64,000 nt of DNA from UBA1952 sp965246785 (GCA_965246785.1 CBDFFM010000027.1:203899-267898), one strand, 5' to 3'; shown: positions 18,075-26,953, counted from the first letter of the stretch. Program-made: numbers and translations. The notes: generated from the letters alone by a model not told the origin.

Positions 18075-19154
18075 ATGTTCCCTGACTTTCGCTACCTCGT
18101 CTATGGCCTCACGGGCTACTTTCCACCGCACTGGGTGGGCCTGTTTAAGACCTTCGGCGCAATGGTGGCGCTTGCGTTCTTGGCAGCGACATGGGTAATG
18201 ATTCGAGAGCTGCGGCGCAAGGAAGGCGAGGGGTTGATTCAGCCGATTACGGATAAGAAAACCGGCGGCAAGATGTGGCCGCATGAGCGCATTTCGGAAA
18301 TTGTGATGATTGCCGCCATTGGAGGTCTAATTGGTGCGAAGGTGTTTAATGCGCTGGAGACCTGGCAGGATTTCCTGCGCGACCCGATTGGTTCGCTGTT
18401 CTCCCGTAGCGGATTGACCTTTTACGGAGGCCTTATTGTAGCAACAGCGATTTTTTATTATTACGCCAAGAAGCAGAAAATCCGCTTCGCACATTTATGT
18501 GATGCTGCGGCTCCGGCTATTATGGTAGCGTATGGCATTGGCCGGCTTGGATGCCAGCTTGCCGGTGATGGCGATTGGGGAATTTATAATAGCGCTTACG
18601 TCAGCCAAAGCATACAGACGGCCAACGGTGAAATTCTAACCAGCGGCGAGCTAAAGCAAATATCGCGCAGCCAGGGTGCGGCGGCGGTTGCCTATTACTC
18701 AGAAAAATTCCGCGGCGATACAAACCTGCTTTACGCTCCTGCGCCTATCTGGATGCCGCGCTGGCTATGGGCGCAGAACTATCCGCGCAATGTAGGCAAT
18801 GAAGGCATTAAGCTGGAGAACCCGCCAAATGAGGAAGAGTATTTCCGCGTTTTGCCGGTAGCGGTCTTCCCGACCCCGGTTTATGAAGCGATTGTATGTG
18901 TGGGACTGTTTTTCTTCCTTTGGAGCATCCGAGGTAGGCTGAAGCGGCCTTGGCAGATGTTTGGGGTCTATCTTATTCTGACCGGGGCAGAACGCTTTTT
19001 GGTAGAATTAATCCGGGTGAACTATAAGTATGACTGGGGATTTATCCATCCCACTCAGGCGGAAATCATATCCGTGACGCTGATGCTTATAGGTCTATTG
19101 CTCCTGCGGAGAAAATCTCAGGCTGCTACTTCGGTTTCAGCCATTACCAAATGA
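18075..19154 (+). CDS. lgt: Prolipoprotein diacylglyceryl transferase
   Basis: 359 residues from ATG 18075 (MFPDFRYLVYGLTG); the TTG four codons earlier is less likely. Lgt moves diacylglycerol from phosphatidylglycerol to the lipobox Cys of prelipoproteins in the inner membrane. Several membrane helices are visible. AYGIGRLGCQLAGDGDWG is the Bacteroidota form of the Lgt signature, and RSGLTFYGGLI carries the conserved H/Y-region context. The extra polar segment at residues 190-260 is common in this phylum. The 3' end overlaps the convergent map gene by 37 bp. Confidence 0.93.
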   Translation: MFPDFRYLVYGLTGYFPPHWVGLFKTFGAMVALAFLAATWVMIRELRRKEGEGLIQPITDKKTGGKMWPHERISEIVMIAAIGGLIGAKVFNALETWQDFLRDPIGSLFSRSGLTFYGGLIVATAIFYYYAKKQKIRFAHLCDAAAPAIMVAYGIGRLGCQLAGDGDWGIYNSAYVSQSIQTANGEILTSGELKQISRSQGAAAVAYYSEKFRGDTNLLYAPAPIWMPRWLWAQNYPRNVGNEGIKLENPPNEEEYFRVLPVAVFPTPVYEAIVCVGLFFFLWSIRGRLKRPWQMFGVYLILTGAERFLVELIRVNYKYDWGFIHPTQAEIISVTLMLIGLLLLRRKSQAATSVSAITK

Positions 19155-19948
19155 CCTTTATTCAGCTCTGGGTTTGCTCGCTCCGCTTCTTCAATAGGCG
19201 CAAAATCTGATAGCGCTTCTCCCCCATTCCGCCGTACCACCGCGGTATGCTCATAGTGGCAGGAAGGCTTTCCGTCCTGTGTTACAATCGTCCAGCCATC
19301 GTCCAGTGTATAGACTTCCTTGACGCCGAGGTTTATCATCGGCTCAATGGCAATGACGCTTTTCTCTTTGAGCTTCTTGCCATCGCCGCGCTTGCCGAAG
19401 TTTGGTATCTGCGGGTCTTCATGGAGGTCCTTGCCTACGCCGTGGCCTACAAGCTCGCGCACTACGCCATAACCGTGCTGGCCAAAGGTATAATTCTCAA
19501 CTGCCCATGCAATGTCGCCGGTGCGGTTGTTAGCACGCGCCTGCGTGATGCCTTTTGTGAGTGACTCTTTGGTGATACGCATCATCTTAAGTACTTCAGG
19601 CGCCACATTGCCGATAGCGAACGTGTAGGCATGGTCGCCGTGGTAGCCGTTTCGATAAAAGCCGCAATCAACGGATATGATGTCGCCGTCTTTCAATTCA
19701 TAATCAGACGGGATGCCGTGCACTACTACTTCATTAACGGAGATGCAAAGGGCAGCCGGGAAATTGCCGTAGCCTTTAAATGAAGGAATGCCGCCATTAT
19801 CGCGAATGAATGTTTCCGCCATTTCGTCTATAGACGCCGTCGTGATACCGACACGAAGCATTTTAGCCACTTCTGTAAGCGTAGCCGTCACCATGAGTGC
19901 GTTTTCGCGGATAATGTCTATCTCGTCTTCTGTTCTTATGTGAATCAT
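19118..19948 (-). CDS. map: Methionine aminopeptidase, type I
   Basis: 276 residues. It removes the initiator Met from nascent proteins. All five metal ligands are recognisable: Asp in SVDCGFYRNGYHGDHAY (two Asp), His in LVGHGVGKDLHEDP, Glu in IAIEPMI and Glu in CHYEHTAVV. It follows secY on the same strand, the usual order of the spc operon. A 97-bp gap with a small hairpin separates the two. Its 3' end overlaps lgt. In most relatives infA and rpmJ come next, and here they do not. Confidence 0.95.
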   Translation of the reverse strand: MIHIRTEDEIDIIRENALMVTATLTEVAKMLRVGITTASIDEMAETFIRDNGGIPSFKGYGNFPAALCISVNEVVVHGIPSDYELKDGDIISVDCGFYRNGYHGDHAYTFAIGNVAPEVLKMMRITKESLTKGITQARANNRTGDIAWAVENYTFGQHGYGVVRELVGHGVGKDLHEDPQIPNFGKRGDGKKLKEKSVIAIEPMINLGVKEVYTLDDGWTIVTQDGKPSCHYEHTAVVRRNGGEALSDFAPIEEAERANPELNKGHLVMAETEVAA

Positions 19949-19971
19949 TGTCTTAGCTTGAAAAAAAGAAA

Positions 19972-20003
19972 CGGTCAGAGTCCGCCGTGGCGAAATCTGA
20001 CCG
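19972..20003. repeat. Small hairpin between secY and map
   Basis: CGGTCAGA at 19972-19979 and TCTGACCG at 19996-20003 are perfect reverse complements. The word TCCGCCGTGGCG occurs here and again at about 20022. It could tune map expression relative to secY. Confidence 0.5.
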
Positions 20004-20045
20004 TATGTGGAGGTCAGTCTCCGCCGTGGCGGATACCAACCAAAT

Positions 20046-21407
20046 TTATATCGTAGCTGCTGCCTGGCGACCTGCTATACGTCCTGTTTTCATCAGGCCG
20101 TCATATTGACGCATGAGGAGATGGCTTTCTATCTGCTGGAGTGTGTCGAGGATTACACCAACGCCAATCAGCATAGACGTTCCGCCGTAGAAAGATGCAA
20201 AGCCGCTGGTTACACCAAGGATACGGGCGAGGCCTGGCAGTACGCCTGCTACAGCGAGAAACAGCGCGCCGGGCAGCGTAATCCTATCCATAATGGTAGA
20301 GATGTAGTTCGCCGTTGGCTCACCGGGCTTTACGCCGGGGATGAACGAGTTGTTGCGTTTCAGGTTGTCCGCCATATCCGTCGGGTTGAACGTGATGGCG
20401 GTGTAGAAGTATGTGAAGGCTATTACGAGGATAGCGTAGATGAGATAATAAGGCCAGTTGGCATCATCGCTCAGCGAGCGAAGAAAACCGCCGGAGCCTT
20501 TTGGATCGGCAAAGCCGGATAGCGTGGCCGGGATGAACATCAGCGCTTGCGCGAAAATGATCGGCATTACACCAACCATGTTCACTTTCAATGGAATGAA
20601 GTCACGTGCGCCAGTCACTTCCTTAGCCGCATTCGTCGAGCCGATAATGCGGCGGGCATAGTTCAGCGGCACACGGCGGACGCCCTGCGTGAGCAGGATA
20701 AGACCGACAATAACGGCTACGAAGAGCGCCATTTCAATAAGGAATATCAGCAGACCGCTTGCGCCGCCTTGGCCATTGCGTGCATCAAACTCCTGAGCCA
20801 GAGAGTGCGGCAGACGGGCCATGATTCCTACCATGATAATGAGGGAAGTACCATTGCCAATGCCCTTATCAGTAATCTTCTCGCCGAGCCACATTACGAA
20901 GAGCGTACCTGCTACAAGCACAACGACCGTTGTCAGCGTGAAGAGGAACGGCGTAAAGTGTGTCAGGTCAAGCGCAGCCTGATATTGCGGAGAACGAAGA
21001 AACGTGGTTGCGTAAGCGATGCTCTGGAAAGCCGTTACCAGAACAGTCAGATAACGTGTGTATTGGTTGATTTTCTTTCTTCCACTTTCTTCCTTCTGCA
21101 TCTTGGCTACCTGCGGCACGATGATGCCTGCAAGCTGCATAAAGATGGATGCCGTAATGTATGGCATTACGCCCAATGCGAAAATGGAAGCACGTAGAAA
21201 CGCACCACCGGAGAATGAGTTGATAAGGCCGAGAATACCGCCGCCGCCGGCCGTCTCTGCCTGCTTCAGCATGTTCGGGTTAAGGCCCGGGATGGTGATA
21301 TAGCAACCAACGCGGTAAACCAGAATGAGCAGCAGCGTATAAAGAATCTTCTTACGGAGCTCTTCAATGCTCCAGATATTCTTCAGTGTATCAATAAGCT
21401 TCTTCAC
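20046..21407 (-). CDS. secY: Protein translocase subunit SecY
   Basis: 453 residues if translation starts at the GTG at 21407 (VKKLIDTLKNIWSIEELRKK); the frame before it is spacer sequence. SecY forms the inner-membrane protein-conducting channel with SecE and SecG. About ten membrane helices are visible, with the conserved ITIPGLNPN, LGVMPYITASI, GIGNGTSLIIMVGI and NTADNLKRNN-like (here DMADNLKRNNSFIPG) segments. It sits between rplO and map. The spacer upstream contains an inverted repeat. Confidence 0.95.
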   Translation of the reverse strand: MKKLIDTLKNIWSIEELRKKILYTLLLILVYRVGCYITIPGLNPNMLKQAETAGGGGILGLINSFSGGAFLRASIFALGVMPYITASIFMQLAGIIVPQVAKMQKEESGRKKINQYTRYLTVLVTAFQSIAYATTFLRSPQYQAALDLTHFTPFLFTLTTVVVLVAGTLFVMWLGEKITDKGIGNGTSLIIMVGIMARLPHSLAQEFDARNGQGGASGLLIFLIEMALFVAVIVGLILLTQGVRRVPLNYARRIIGSTNAAKEVTGARDFIPLKVNMVGVMPIIFAQALMFIPATLSGFADPKGSGGFLRSLSDDANWPYYLIYAILVIAFTYFYTAITFNPTDMADNLKRNNSFIPGVKPGEPTANYISTIMDRITLPGALFLAVAGVLPGLARILGVTSGFASFYGGTSMLIGVGVILDTLQQIESHLLMRQYDGLMKTGRIAGRQAAATI

Positions 21408-21467
21408 GAAATATGTGTGGTGTAGGAAAGGGAAAAAGGACTGCGAAGTAACGGAAAAGGGCTGAAA

Positions 21468-21538
21468 GTGGAAAGGTTGATAAGTTGATATCTGGTTAAG
21501 CAAGCTCACCCCGACTTATCAACTCACCAACCTTACCG
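21468..21538. repeat. Inverted repeat in secY-rplO spacer
   Basis: AAAGGTTGATAAGTTGAT at about 21472-21489 pairs with CTTATCAACTCACCAACCTT at about 21516-21535, with a few mismatches. It lies between the rplO stop and the secY start, so the mRNA would carry a hairpin there. Confidence 0.6.
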
Positions 21539-21547
21539 CGTAAAGCC

Positions 21548-21994
21548 TTAGATAAGCTCAACCGTACTCCCACCGGCTTCCAGCAGTTCCCTGGCCTTGC
21601 CGGACATTCTTGTTACCTTAAATGGCAGTTTTGCCTTTAGTTCGCCGGTGCCGAGAATTTTTACTTTCTCAGTACGTGAAATGAGACCATTCATGTACAG
21701 CACCTCCTCGGAAAATTCCTTCAGCTCATACTTTTCAATGAGGAAGTCAAGGTCGCCAAGGTTGAATACTTTATAATCAACGTGGAATGGATTTTTAAAG
21801 CCGCGCTTAGGCATCCGGCGCTGGATTGGCATCTGGCCGCCTTCTGATGCGCGCTTGCGCTTAGAGCCAGTGCGGGATTGCTGACCTTTATTACCCTTAC
21901 CGCCCGTGGTACCGTGACCGGAACCTTCGCCGCGCGCAATGCGCTTTGTCTTATGTACTGCGCCTTCTGCAGGCTTAATATTGTTGAGAGCCAT
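21548..21994 (-). CDS. rplO: 50S ribosomal protein L15
   Basis: 148 residues from the ATG at 21994 (MALNNIKPAEGAVHKTKR). The GRGEGSGHG-like RIARGEGSGHGTTGGKGNKGQ and FEGGQMP-like (here SEGGQMPIQRRMPKRGF) segments are the L15 signature. The longer frame that begins at 22069 would overlap rpmD and was rejected. Confidence 0.95.
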   Translation of the reverse strand: MALNNIKPAEGAVHKTKRIARGEGSGHGTTGGKGNKGQQSRTGSKRKRASEGGQMPIQRRMPKRGFKNPFHVDYKVFNLGDLDFLIEKYELKEFSEEVLYMNGLISRTEKVKILGTGELKAKLPFKVTRMSGKARELLEAGGSTVELI

Positions 21995-22049
21995 TGTGTT
22001 CTGTTGTTTACTTGCGCGGCGAACAAGCCGCTCGCAATTGATTATTAAA

Positions 22050-22235
22050 TTAGGAAGCCAGTTCTTCAACCCTTACGAGGTGAGCAACTTTGGCTACCAT
22101 GCCCTGAATTTGCGGCGTTGCTTCTACCTCAACGGTAGCGAGCATCTTACGCAAACCAAGGGCAATGAGCGTACGCTTTTGGCGCAACGGGCGGTCAATG
22201 CCGCTCTTTACCTGAGTAATCTTAATCTTAGCCAT
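22050..22235 (-). CDS. rpmD: 50S ribosomal protein L30
   Basis: 61 residues (MAKIKITQVKSGIDRPLRQ; ALGLRKMLATVEVE), full-length L30. It lies between rpsE and rplO in the standard spc order. The rpsE-rpmD spacer is 130 bp long because it holds a family-A inverted repeat. Confidence 0.95.
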   Translation of the reverse strand: MAKIKITQVKSGIDRPLRQKRTLIALGLRKMLATVEVEATPQIQGMVAKVAHLVRVEELAS

Positions 22236-22236
22236 T

Positions 22237-22364
22237 TTTAATGCAAAATTTAAAATGCAAAATGCAAAAACGATACAGAAGGACCTGACGAAATATTTCG
22301 TGACTTTCCTGTCGCCGCAAAATCAAAAAGCATTTTTGCATTTTGAATTTTGCATTTTTAATTA
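22237..22364. repeat. TGCAAAA inverted repeat, family A copy 1 (rpsE-rpmD spacer)
   Basis: The left arm ATGCAAAATTTAAAATGCAA and following bases (about 22240-22268) pair with 22330-22361 (GCATTTTTGCATTTTGAATT and on) around a loop of about 60 nt. Similar copies lie between rplF and rpsH and between rplV and rpsS. Confidence 0.75.
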
Positions 22365-22365
22365 T

Positions 22366-22884
22366 TTATCCGTTGAAAACTTTCTTAAGGTTGATATTGC
22401 GGTCACGAGCCACTCTGGTAGGCTCACGGAGCAGAGACAGGGCATTGAAGGTTGCCTTGACCACATTGTGCGGATTAGCAGAGCCAAGACTCTTGCAAAG
22501 CACGTCTGTGATACCTGCGCTTTCCAGTACGGCACGCATTGAGCCTCCGGCAATTACGCCTGTACCATGGGCAGCAGGGCGAATCATCACCTTCGCAGCG
22601 CCTTCCTTTGCGAACTGCTCATGTGGAATGGTGCCCTTCATTACTGGTACGCGGATAAGATTCTTCTTAGCGTCGTCAATACCCTTCGTGATGGCTTCCT
22701 GCACTTCCTTAGCCTTACCGAGACCATGTCCTACCACGCCAGCGCCATCGCCTACAACTACGAGGGCAGAGAAGGAGAATGCGCGGCCACCCTTTGTTGT
22801 TTTCACAACACGGTTGATGGACACCACTTTGTCAGTAAGCTCCAGCTCGCTGCCCTTTACTTTATTTGATTCTTGAAATGCCAT
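22366..22884 (-). CDS. rpsE: 30S ribosomal protein S5
   Basis: 172 residues with the S5 core: VVSINRVVKTTKGGRAFSF, VGDGAGVVGHGLGKAKEV and the C-terminal APAAHGTGVIAGG-like stretch (here RPAAHGTGVIAGGSMRAVLE). S5 sits at the mRNA entry of the small subunit. Order and length are normal. It is flanked on both sides by spacers with inverted repeats. Confidence 0.95.
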   Translation of the reverse strand: MAFQESNKVKGSELELTDKVVSINRVVKTTKGGRAFSFSALVVVGDGAGVVGHGLGKAKEVQEAITKGIDDAKKNLIRVPVMKGTIPHEQFAKEGAAKVMIRPAAHGTGVIAGGSMRAVLESAGITDVLCKSLGSANPHNVVKATFNALSLLREPTRVARDRNINLKKVFNG

Positions 22885-22893
22885 TTTAGTATA

Positions 22894-22969
22894 AAGTCTT
22901 TAGTAGAAAGTAGAAAGCTGGTTCGTAGAGGCGCTGTTGTAACAGCTTTCTGCTTTGGACTTTCTACTG
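22894..22969. repeat. AGTAGAAAGTAGAAAGCTG inverted repeat, family B copy 1 (rplR-rpsE spacer)
   Basis: AGTAGAAAGTAGAAAGCTG at 22902-22920 pairs with CAGCTTTCTGCTTTGGACTT and TCTACT at 22943-22969. The left part is almost repeated in the rplN-rpsQ spacer near 26345-26375. Confidence 0.7.
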
Positions 22970-22975
22970 ATTGAT

Positions 22976-23335
22976 TTAGAATTTCAGACCTCCTTCACGC
23001 GCACCGTCGGCGAGGCTCTTGACACGACCATGGTAGAGATAGCCACCGCGGTCAAACACGCAGGTTTCAATACCTGCCGCCTTTGCGCGTTCTGCGAGGA
23101 TCTTACCAACCATCGCACTTTTCTCCACCTTCGCACCCTCAGCCTTGAAGATGTCTGCTTCGCGGGAAGAAGCAGCAGCAAGCGTGTGGCCCGCAGTATC
23201 GTCAATGAGCTGTGCGTAGATGTCTTTATTAGAGCGGAATACAGACAGGCGTGGCTTTTGAGCCGTGCCGGATACTGTAGTCCGGATGCGCCAGCGGAGT
23301 TTCTGCCGGCGGAGTTGTTTTTGAGCGATTGGCAT
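22976..23335 (-). CDS. rplR: 50S ribosomal protein L18
   Basis: 119 residues (RIRTTVSGTAQKPRLSVFRS; DRGGYLYHGRVKSLADGAREGG), full-length L18, which binds 5S rRNA together with L5. It lies between rplF and rpsE as expected. Confidence 0.95.
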   Translation of the reverse strand: MPIAQKQLRRQKLRWRIRTTVSGTAQKPRLSVFRSNKDIYAQLIDDTAGHTLAAASSREADIFKAEGAKVEKSAMVGKILAERAKAAGIETCVFDRGGYLYHGRVKSLADGAREGGLKF

Positions 23336-23433
23336 TTTCTTTCTGTTTTTACGGGCTCACCCACTTGGGATGGCTACCGGGATTTTATTTATTCGTTGGC
23401 ATGCTGCTTGCGCAACATCCCAACGCATTAACC

Positions 23434-23988
23434 TTACTTACCAGCTGCCTTACCAGCCTTTCGACGAACAATTTCACCCTTGTAACGAACACCCTTACCC
23501 TTATAAGGCTCAGGCTTACGGAGTGAGCGAATCTTAGAAGCAATCTGACCTACAAGCTGCTTATCAATACCTTCCAGAATGAGGCGTGGATTCTGACCCT
23601 TTTCAGAAACAGCCGAAGCCTTGATTTCCTTAGGAAGTTCAAAAATGATATTGTGGGAGAAGCCGAGCGCCATATCCACCTGCTGACCGGTAACGGCCGC
23701 ACGGAAACCTACGCCCACCAGTTCAAGTTCACGCGTAAAGCCTTCTGTTACGCCCTGCACCATGTTGGATATCAGGGAGCGATAAAGGCCATGTAATGCG
23801 CGGTGACGGATTTGGTCTGTCGGACGGCTAACGTTTACAGCGTTATCATTGACCTCAACAATCATGTCGCGGTCAATCTGCTGCGTGAGCGTACCCTTCG
23901 GGCCTTTTACCGTGATTTCATTTGAAGGAGAAACCGTTAGGGTTACGCCTTGTGCCAGTGTTACCGGCTGCTTACCTATACGAGACAT
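23434..23988 (-). CDS. rplF: 50S ribosomal protein L6
   Basis: 184 residues (MSRIGKQPVTLAQGVTLTV; GVGFRAAVTGQQVDMALGFSH, given in part; PEPYKGKGVRYKGEIVRRKAGKAAGK, given in part). These are the two L6 repeats and the C-terminal L6 signature. Position between rpsH and rplR is standard. Confidence 0.95.
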   Translation of the reverse strand: MSRIGKQPVTLAQGVTLTVSPSNEITVKGPKGTLTQQIDRDMIVEVNDNAVNVSRPTDQIRHRALHGLYRSLISNMVQGVTEGFTRELELVGVGFRAAVTGQQVDMALGFSHNIIFELPKEIKASAVSEKGQNPRLILEGIDKQLVGQIASKIRSLRKPEPYKGKGVRYKGEIVRRKAGKAAGK

Positions 23989-23989
23989 T

Positions 23990-24129
23990 GTTTAATGCAA
24001 AATTTGAAATGCAAAATGTAAAATTGACTTACCGGCTTTCAGCGTTGTATAGTGCGCTTAGATTATCGGTTTCTTATCTGTCGCAAAATTCAAAAGCAGT
24101 TTTGTATTTTGAATTTTTCATTTTAAATT
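23990..24129. repeat. TGCAAAA inverted repeat, family A copy 2 (rpsH-rplF spacer)
   Basis: AATGCAAAATTTGAAATGCA at about 23995 pairs with the AT-rich arm at about 24080-24125 (TTTTGTATTTTGAATTTTTC and on). It fills most of the 142-bp spacer between rpsH and rplF. Confidence 0.7.
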
Positions 24130-24130
24130 C

Positions 24131-24529
24131 TTAGTAGATATAGGCCATCACTTCGCCGCCGACGTTCTGAGCACGAGCTTCTTTGTCTGTCATTAGACCT
24201 TTGGAAGTTGAGATGATAGCAACGCCAAGACCATTCTGTACGCGACGGATTTCAGCAGGCTTAGCGTATTGACGCAGTCCCGGACGGCTTACACGCTCAA
24301 GGCTGCGGATAGCAGGCTCTTTAGTTTCAGCATTATACTTCAAGGCAATCTTGATGAGTCCCTGCTTGTTGTCGTCCTCAAATTTGTACTTCAGGATATA
24401 GCCCTTGTCGTACAGGATTTCGGTCATGCGCTTCTTCACATTGCTCGCAGGAATTTCCACGATGCGGTGATTAGCCATTTGCGCGTTGCGGATGCGCGTC
24501 AGGAAGTCTGCTATTGGGTCTGTTACCAT
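24131..24529 (-). CDS. rpsH: 30S ribosomal protein S8
   Basis: 132 residues (MVTDPIADFLTRIRNAQMAN; VISTSKGLMTDKEAR; GGEVMAYIY). S8 binds helix 21 of 16S rRNA and in other bacteria represses the spc operon. Whether it does so here cannot be told. Confidence 0.95.
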   Translation of the reverse strand: MVTDPIADFLTRIRNAQMANHRIVEIPASNVKKRMTEILYDKGYILKYKFEDDNKQGLIKIALKYNAETKEPAIRSLERVSRPGLRQYAKPAEIRRVQNGLGVAIISTSKGLMTDKEARAQNVGGEVMAYIY

Positions 24530-24623
24530 CGTTAAGCGAGTTATTGAGTTTGTTACTGGTTTCGGCTTTAGCCGACCTTGAAACGGTTAGATGATATTGT
24601 TGAATTAAGCCGTTACGGGTGGA

Positions 24624-24893
24624 TTACCAAGACGCTTTCTTAACGCCAGGAATCTTACCGTCAAGTGCCATATCGCGGAAGAGTACGCGGCAGATACCGA
24701 AGTGGCGCATGTAGCCTTTCGGACGACCGGTAATCTGGCAACGGTTATGCTGACGTACAGGCGAACTGTTACGTGGCAGCTTATCCAGACCCTCACGGTC
24801 ACCTGCAGCCTTCAGTGCAGCGCGACGCTCAGCATACTGGGCTACCAACTTAGCGCGCTTGCGATCGCGGGCTTTTACTGATTCTTTTGCCAT
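24624..24893 (-). CDS. rpsN: 30S ribosomal protein S14
   Basis: 89 residues (MAKESVKARDRKRAKLVAQY; LPRNSSPVRQHNRCQITGRP; CRVLFRDMALDGKIPGVKKASW in part). This is the long, zinc-free S14 form, as it lacks the two CxxC pairs. Position between rplE and rpsH is standard. Confidence 0.95.
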   Translation of the reverse strand: MAKESVKARDRKRAKLVAQYAERRAALKAAGDREGLDKLPRNSSPVRQHNRCQITGRPKGYMRHFGICRVLFRDMALDGKIPGVKKASW

Positions 24894-24926
24894 TTTATTA
24901 TAATGATGTTGTGCGTAGTCTATTAA

Positions 24927-25511
24927 TTATTCAGCGCCATCCTTCTTTACGTTCTTAAAAGGCATTCCCATTTCCTTCAGAAGCTCAAAAGCCTCATCGT
25001 TTGTCTTGGCGGTAGTCACGAAGGTGATGTCCATACCAGAGATACGGTTGATTTTGTCAATGTTGATTTCCGGGAAGATAATCTGTTCGGTAACACCCAT
25101 TGTATAGTTACCGCGACCATCAAAGCTTTTGTCGTTGATACCCTTGAAGTCACGTACACGTGGCAGGGAGATAGAAACAAGCCTGTCCATAAAGTCAAAC
25201 ATGTTAGCACCACGCAGTGTTACGCGGGCACCAATCGGCATGTTCTTACGGAGCTTAAAGTTAGAGATGTCCTTCTTAGACATTGTAGGCACCGCTTTCT
25301 GACCAGTGATGGTTGACATTTCAGTCACTGCATCATCAATCAGCTTCTTATCGCTTACAGAGCCTTTCACGCCTTGGTTCAGGCAAATCTTCTCCAGACG
25401 CGGACATTGCATCACGGTCTTGTAGCCGAACTTCTTCATCAGCGCAGGTATAACTTCATCGTTATACTTCTTCTTCAGGCGGGTGGTATATGTTGCAGTT
25501 GCGTTAGCCAT
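24927..25511 (-). CDS. rplE: 50S ribosomal protein L5
   Basis: 194 residues. The L5 core is clear: QCPRLEKICLNQGVKGSVSD, KLRKNMPIGARVTLRG, SLPRVRDFKGINDKSFDGRG, and EQIIFPEINIDKINRISGMD. The N-terminal extension of about 10 residues is slightly longer than usual. L5 contacts 5S rRNA and the P-site tRNA. Confidence 0.95.
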   Translation of the reverse strand: MANATATYTTRLKKKYNDEVIPALMKKFGYKTVMQCPRLEKICLNQGVKGSVSDKKLIDDAVTEMSTITGQKAVPTMSKKDISNFKLRKNMPIGARVTLRGANMFDFMDRLVSISLPRVRDFKGINDKSFDGRGNYTMGVTEQIIFPEINIDKINRISGMDITFVTTAKTNDEAFELLKEMGMPFKNVKKDGAE

Positions 25512-25570
25512 TGCTTTTTGATTGTCGGTTCAGCAAGTCTGTATGTCGCTTGTTTCGCCGGTTAAACTAT

Positions 25571-25912
25571 TTAGAACTTAATTACTTCGCCGCTCTTCTT
25601 AGATACACGGTTGAAGCCGGTTTCTGTACGCTCACGCTTGATACGAACAGGTGCCTTAGCCTTTGCATCCCATAGCATTACGTTAGAGATGTGGATTGGC
25701 GCTTCTTCCTGGATGATGCCACCCTGTGGATTCTGTGCGCTTGGCTTTTTATGCTTTGATACGGTATTTACACCTTCCACAAGAATCTTCTCCTTGCTTG
25801 GGTAAACTGCCATAACACGCTTAGGCGTAGCGCGGTCTTTACCAGAACCGGTAATTACCACTACTGAATCGCCCTTGCGAATATTGAACTTTGGTTGAAA
25901 ACGCTTTTTCAC
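25571..25912 (-). CDS. rplX: 50S ribosomal protein L24
   Basis: 113 residues (FNIRKGDSVVVITGSGKDR, a KOW motif; VEGVNTVSKHKKPSAQNPQG; EAPIHISNVMLWD). Full-length L24, an early assembly protein, between rplN and rplE. Confidence 0.95.
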   Translation of the reverse strand: MKKRFQPKFNIRKGDSVVVITGSGKDRATPKRVMAVYPSKEKILVEGVNTVSKHKKPSAQNPQGGIIQEEAPIHISNVMLWDAKAKAPVRIKRERTETGFNRVSKKSGEVIKF

Positions 25913-25968
25913 TTGATTTTGTTCCTTTTAGCCATCCATTTCTAGCGGGCGGCGAAGTTAAGGGATAA

Positions 25969-26337
25969 TTACAATACTTCCGGTGCGAGGGATACAATTT
26001 TCATATATCCTTTATCGCGCAGCTCACGGGCAACAGGGCCGAAGATGCGGGTACCGCGTGGTTCGTCGGAGTTGTTGAGGAGTACTACCGCGTTATCGTC
26101 AAAGGCGATGTAAGAACCGTCCTTGCGGCGGAGCTTAAACTTCGTACGAACGATAACTGCCTTAGATACAGTACCTTTCTTGATACCGCCGGCCGGGATG
26201 GCGTCTTTTACGCTCACCACAATCTTATCGCCAATACCGGCAACGTTCTGGCCTGAATTGCCCAGTACACGGATGCAAAGAACTTCCTTGGCGCCGCTAT
26301 TGTCGGCTACAGAAAGCCGGGATTCTTGTTGTATCAT
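25969..26337 (-). CDS. rplN: 50S ribosomal protein L14
   Basis: 122 residues (MIQQESRLSVADNSGAKEVL; RGTRIFGPVARELRDKGYMK), the expected full length for L14. It lies between rpsQ and rplX. The upstream spacer carries a family-B repeat arm. Confidence 0.96.
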   Translation of the reverse strand: MIQQESRLSVADNSGAKEVLCIRVLGNSGQNVAGIGDKIVVSVKDAIPAGGIKKGTVSKAVIVRTKFKLRRKDGSYIAFDDNAVVLLNNSDEPRGTRIFGPVARELRDKGYMKIVSLAPEVL

Positions 26338-26339
26338 TT

Positions 26340-26418
26340 TCTTTGAGTATAAAGTAGTTAGCAGAAAGTAGAAAGCTGGTTTCTAAACAACTTTAGACTT
26401 TTGACTTTTACCTTTTGA
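26340..26418. repeat. Family B spacer repeat, copy 2 (rpsQ-rplN spacer)
   Basis: The run AGTATAAAGTAGTTAGCAGA and AAGTAGAAAGCTGG matches the rplR-rpsE spacer at about 22888-22921 in the same orientation. The right half has repeated CTTTTGACTTT words that can pair weakly with the left half. Confidence 0.55.
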
Positions 26419-26420
26419 CT

Positions 26421-26729
26421 TTATTTAGCCTTTTCAATAACCTCCACCAGGCGCCAGCGCTTAGTCTTGCTCATAGGACGAGTCTCCATGATGCGGACTG
26501 TATCGCCTATGCCGGCTGTATTCTCCTCGTCGTGAGCGTGGAATGATGTGGACTTCTTAAGGAACTTTCCGTAAATCGGGTGCTTTACCTTACGCTCTAC
26601 CTTAACGGTAATGGTCTTGGTCATCTTGTCAGATGTAACAACACCGGTACGTACTTTACGGTTGGCACGCTCAACGCCATGCTGGCCCTGAGTGGCTCCT
26701 GCTGTCTCGGCTATATTCTGGTTTTCCAT
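26421..26729 (-). CDS. rpsQ: 30S ribosomal protein S17 with N-terminal extension
   Basis: 102 residues. From about residue 25 it is a normal S17 (KVRTGVVTSDKMTKTITVKV; KHPIYGKFLKKSTSFHAHDE; IMETRPMSKTKRWRL). The first 20 or so residues (MENQNIAETAGATQGQHG) are extra compared with the usual 85-residue S17 of the phylum. No internal Met allows a shorter start before the core, so the extension appears real. It overlaps nothing, with 11 bp to rpmC. Confidence 0.94.
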   Translation of the reverse strand: MENQNIAETAGATQGQHGVERANRKVRTGVVTSDKMTKTITVKVERKVKHPIYGKFLKKSTSFHAHDEENTAGIGDTVRIMETRPMSKTKRWRLVEVIEKAK

Positions 26730-26740
26730 TGGTCTGGATA

Positions 26741-26953
26741 TTATTTAGCGAGCGAACGATGGGTTTGCTCAGTCTTCATCTGGGCAATGCGGCGACGCAG
26801 GGCACGAATGGAGAGCGGATTCTCAATTGGATTCACCGCATGGCTGAACTGCAGCTTCTTCATGCGCATTTCCTCGTCGGCGATGTTGTTATCAAGCGCA
26901 GCATCATCCCATTGACGATATTCATGCTGGTCTGCTTTTTTGTTCTTTGCCAT
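26741..26953 (-). CDS. rpmC: 50S ribosomal protein L29
   Basis: 70 residues. The core LQFSHAVNPIENPLSIRALR and RRIAQMKTEQ fits L29, at the exit-tunnel rim. The N-terminus (MAKNKKADQHEYRQWDD) is a little longer than average. It lies between rplP (with a possible small ORF) and rpsQ. Confidence 0.93.
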   Translation of the reverse strand: MAKNKKADQHEYRQWDDAALDNNIADEEMRMKKLQFSHAVNPIENPLSIRALRRRIAQMKTEQTHRSLAK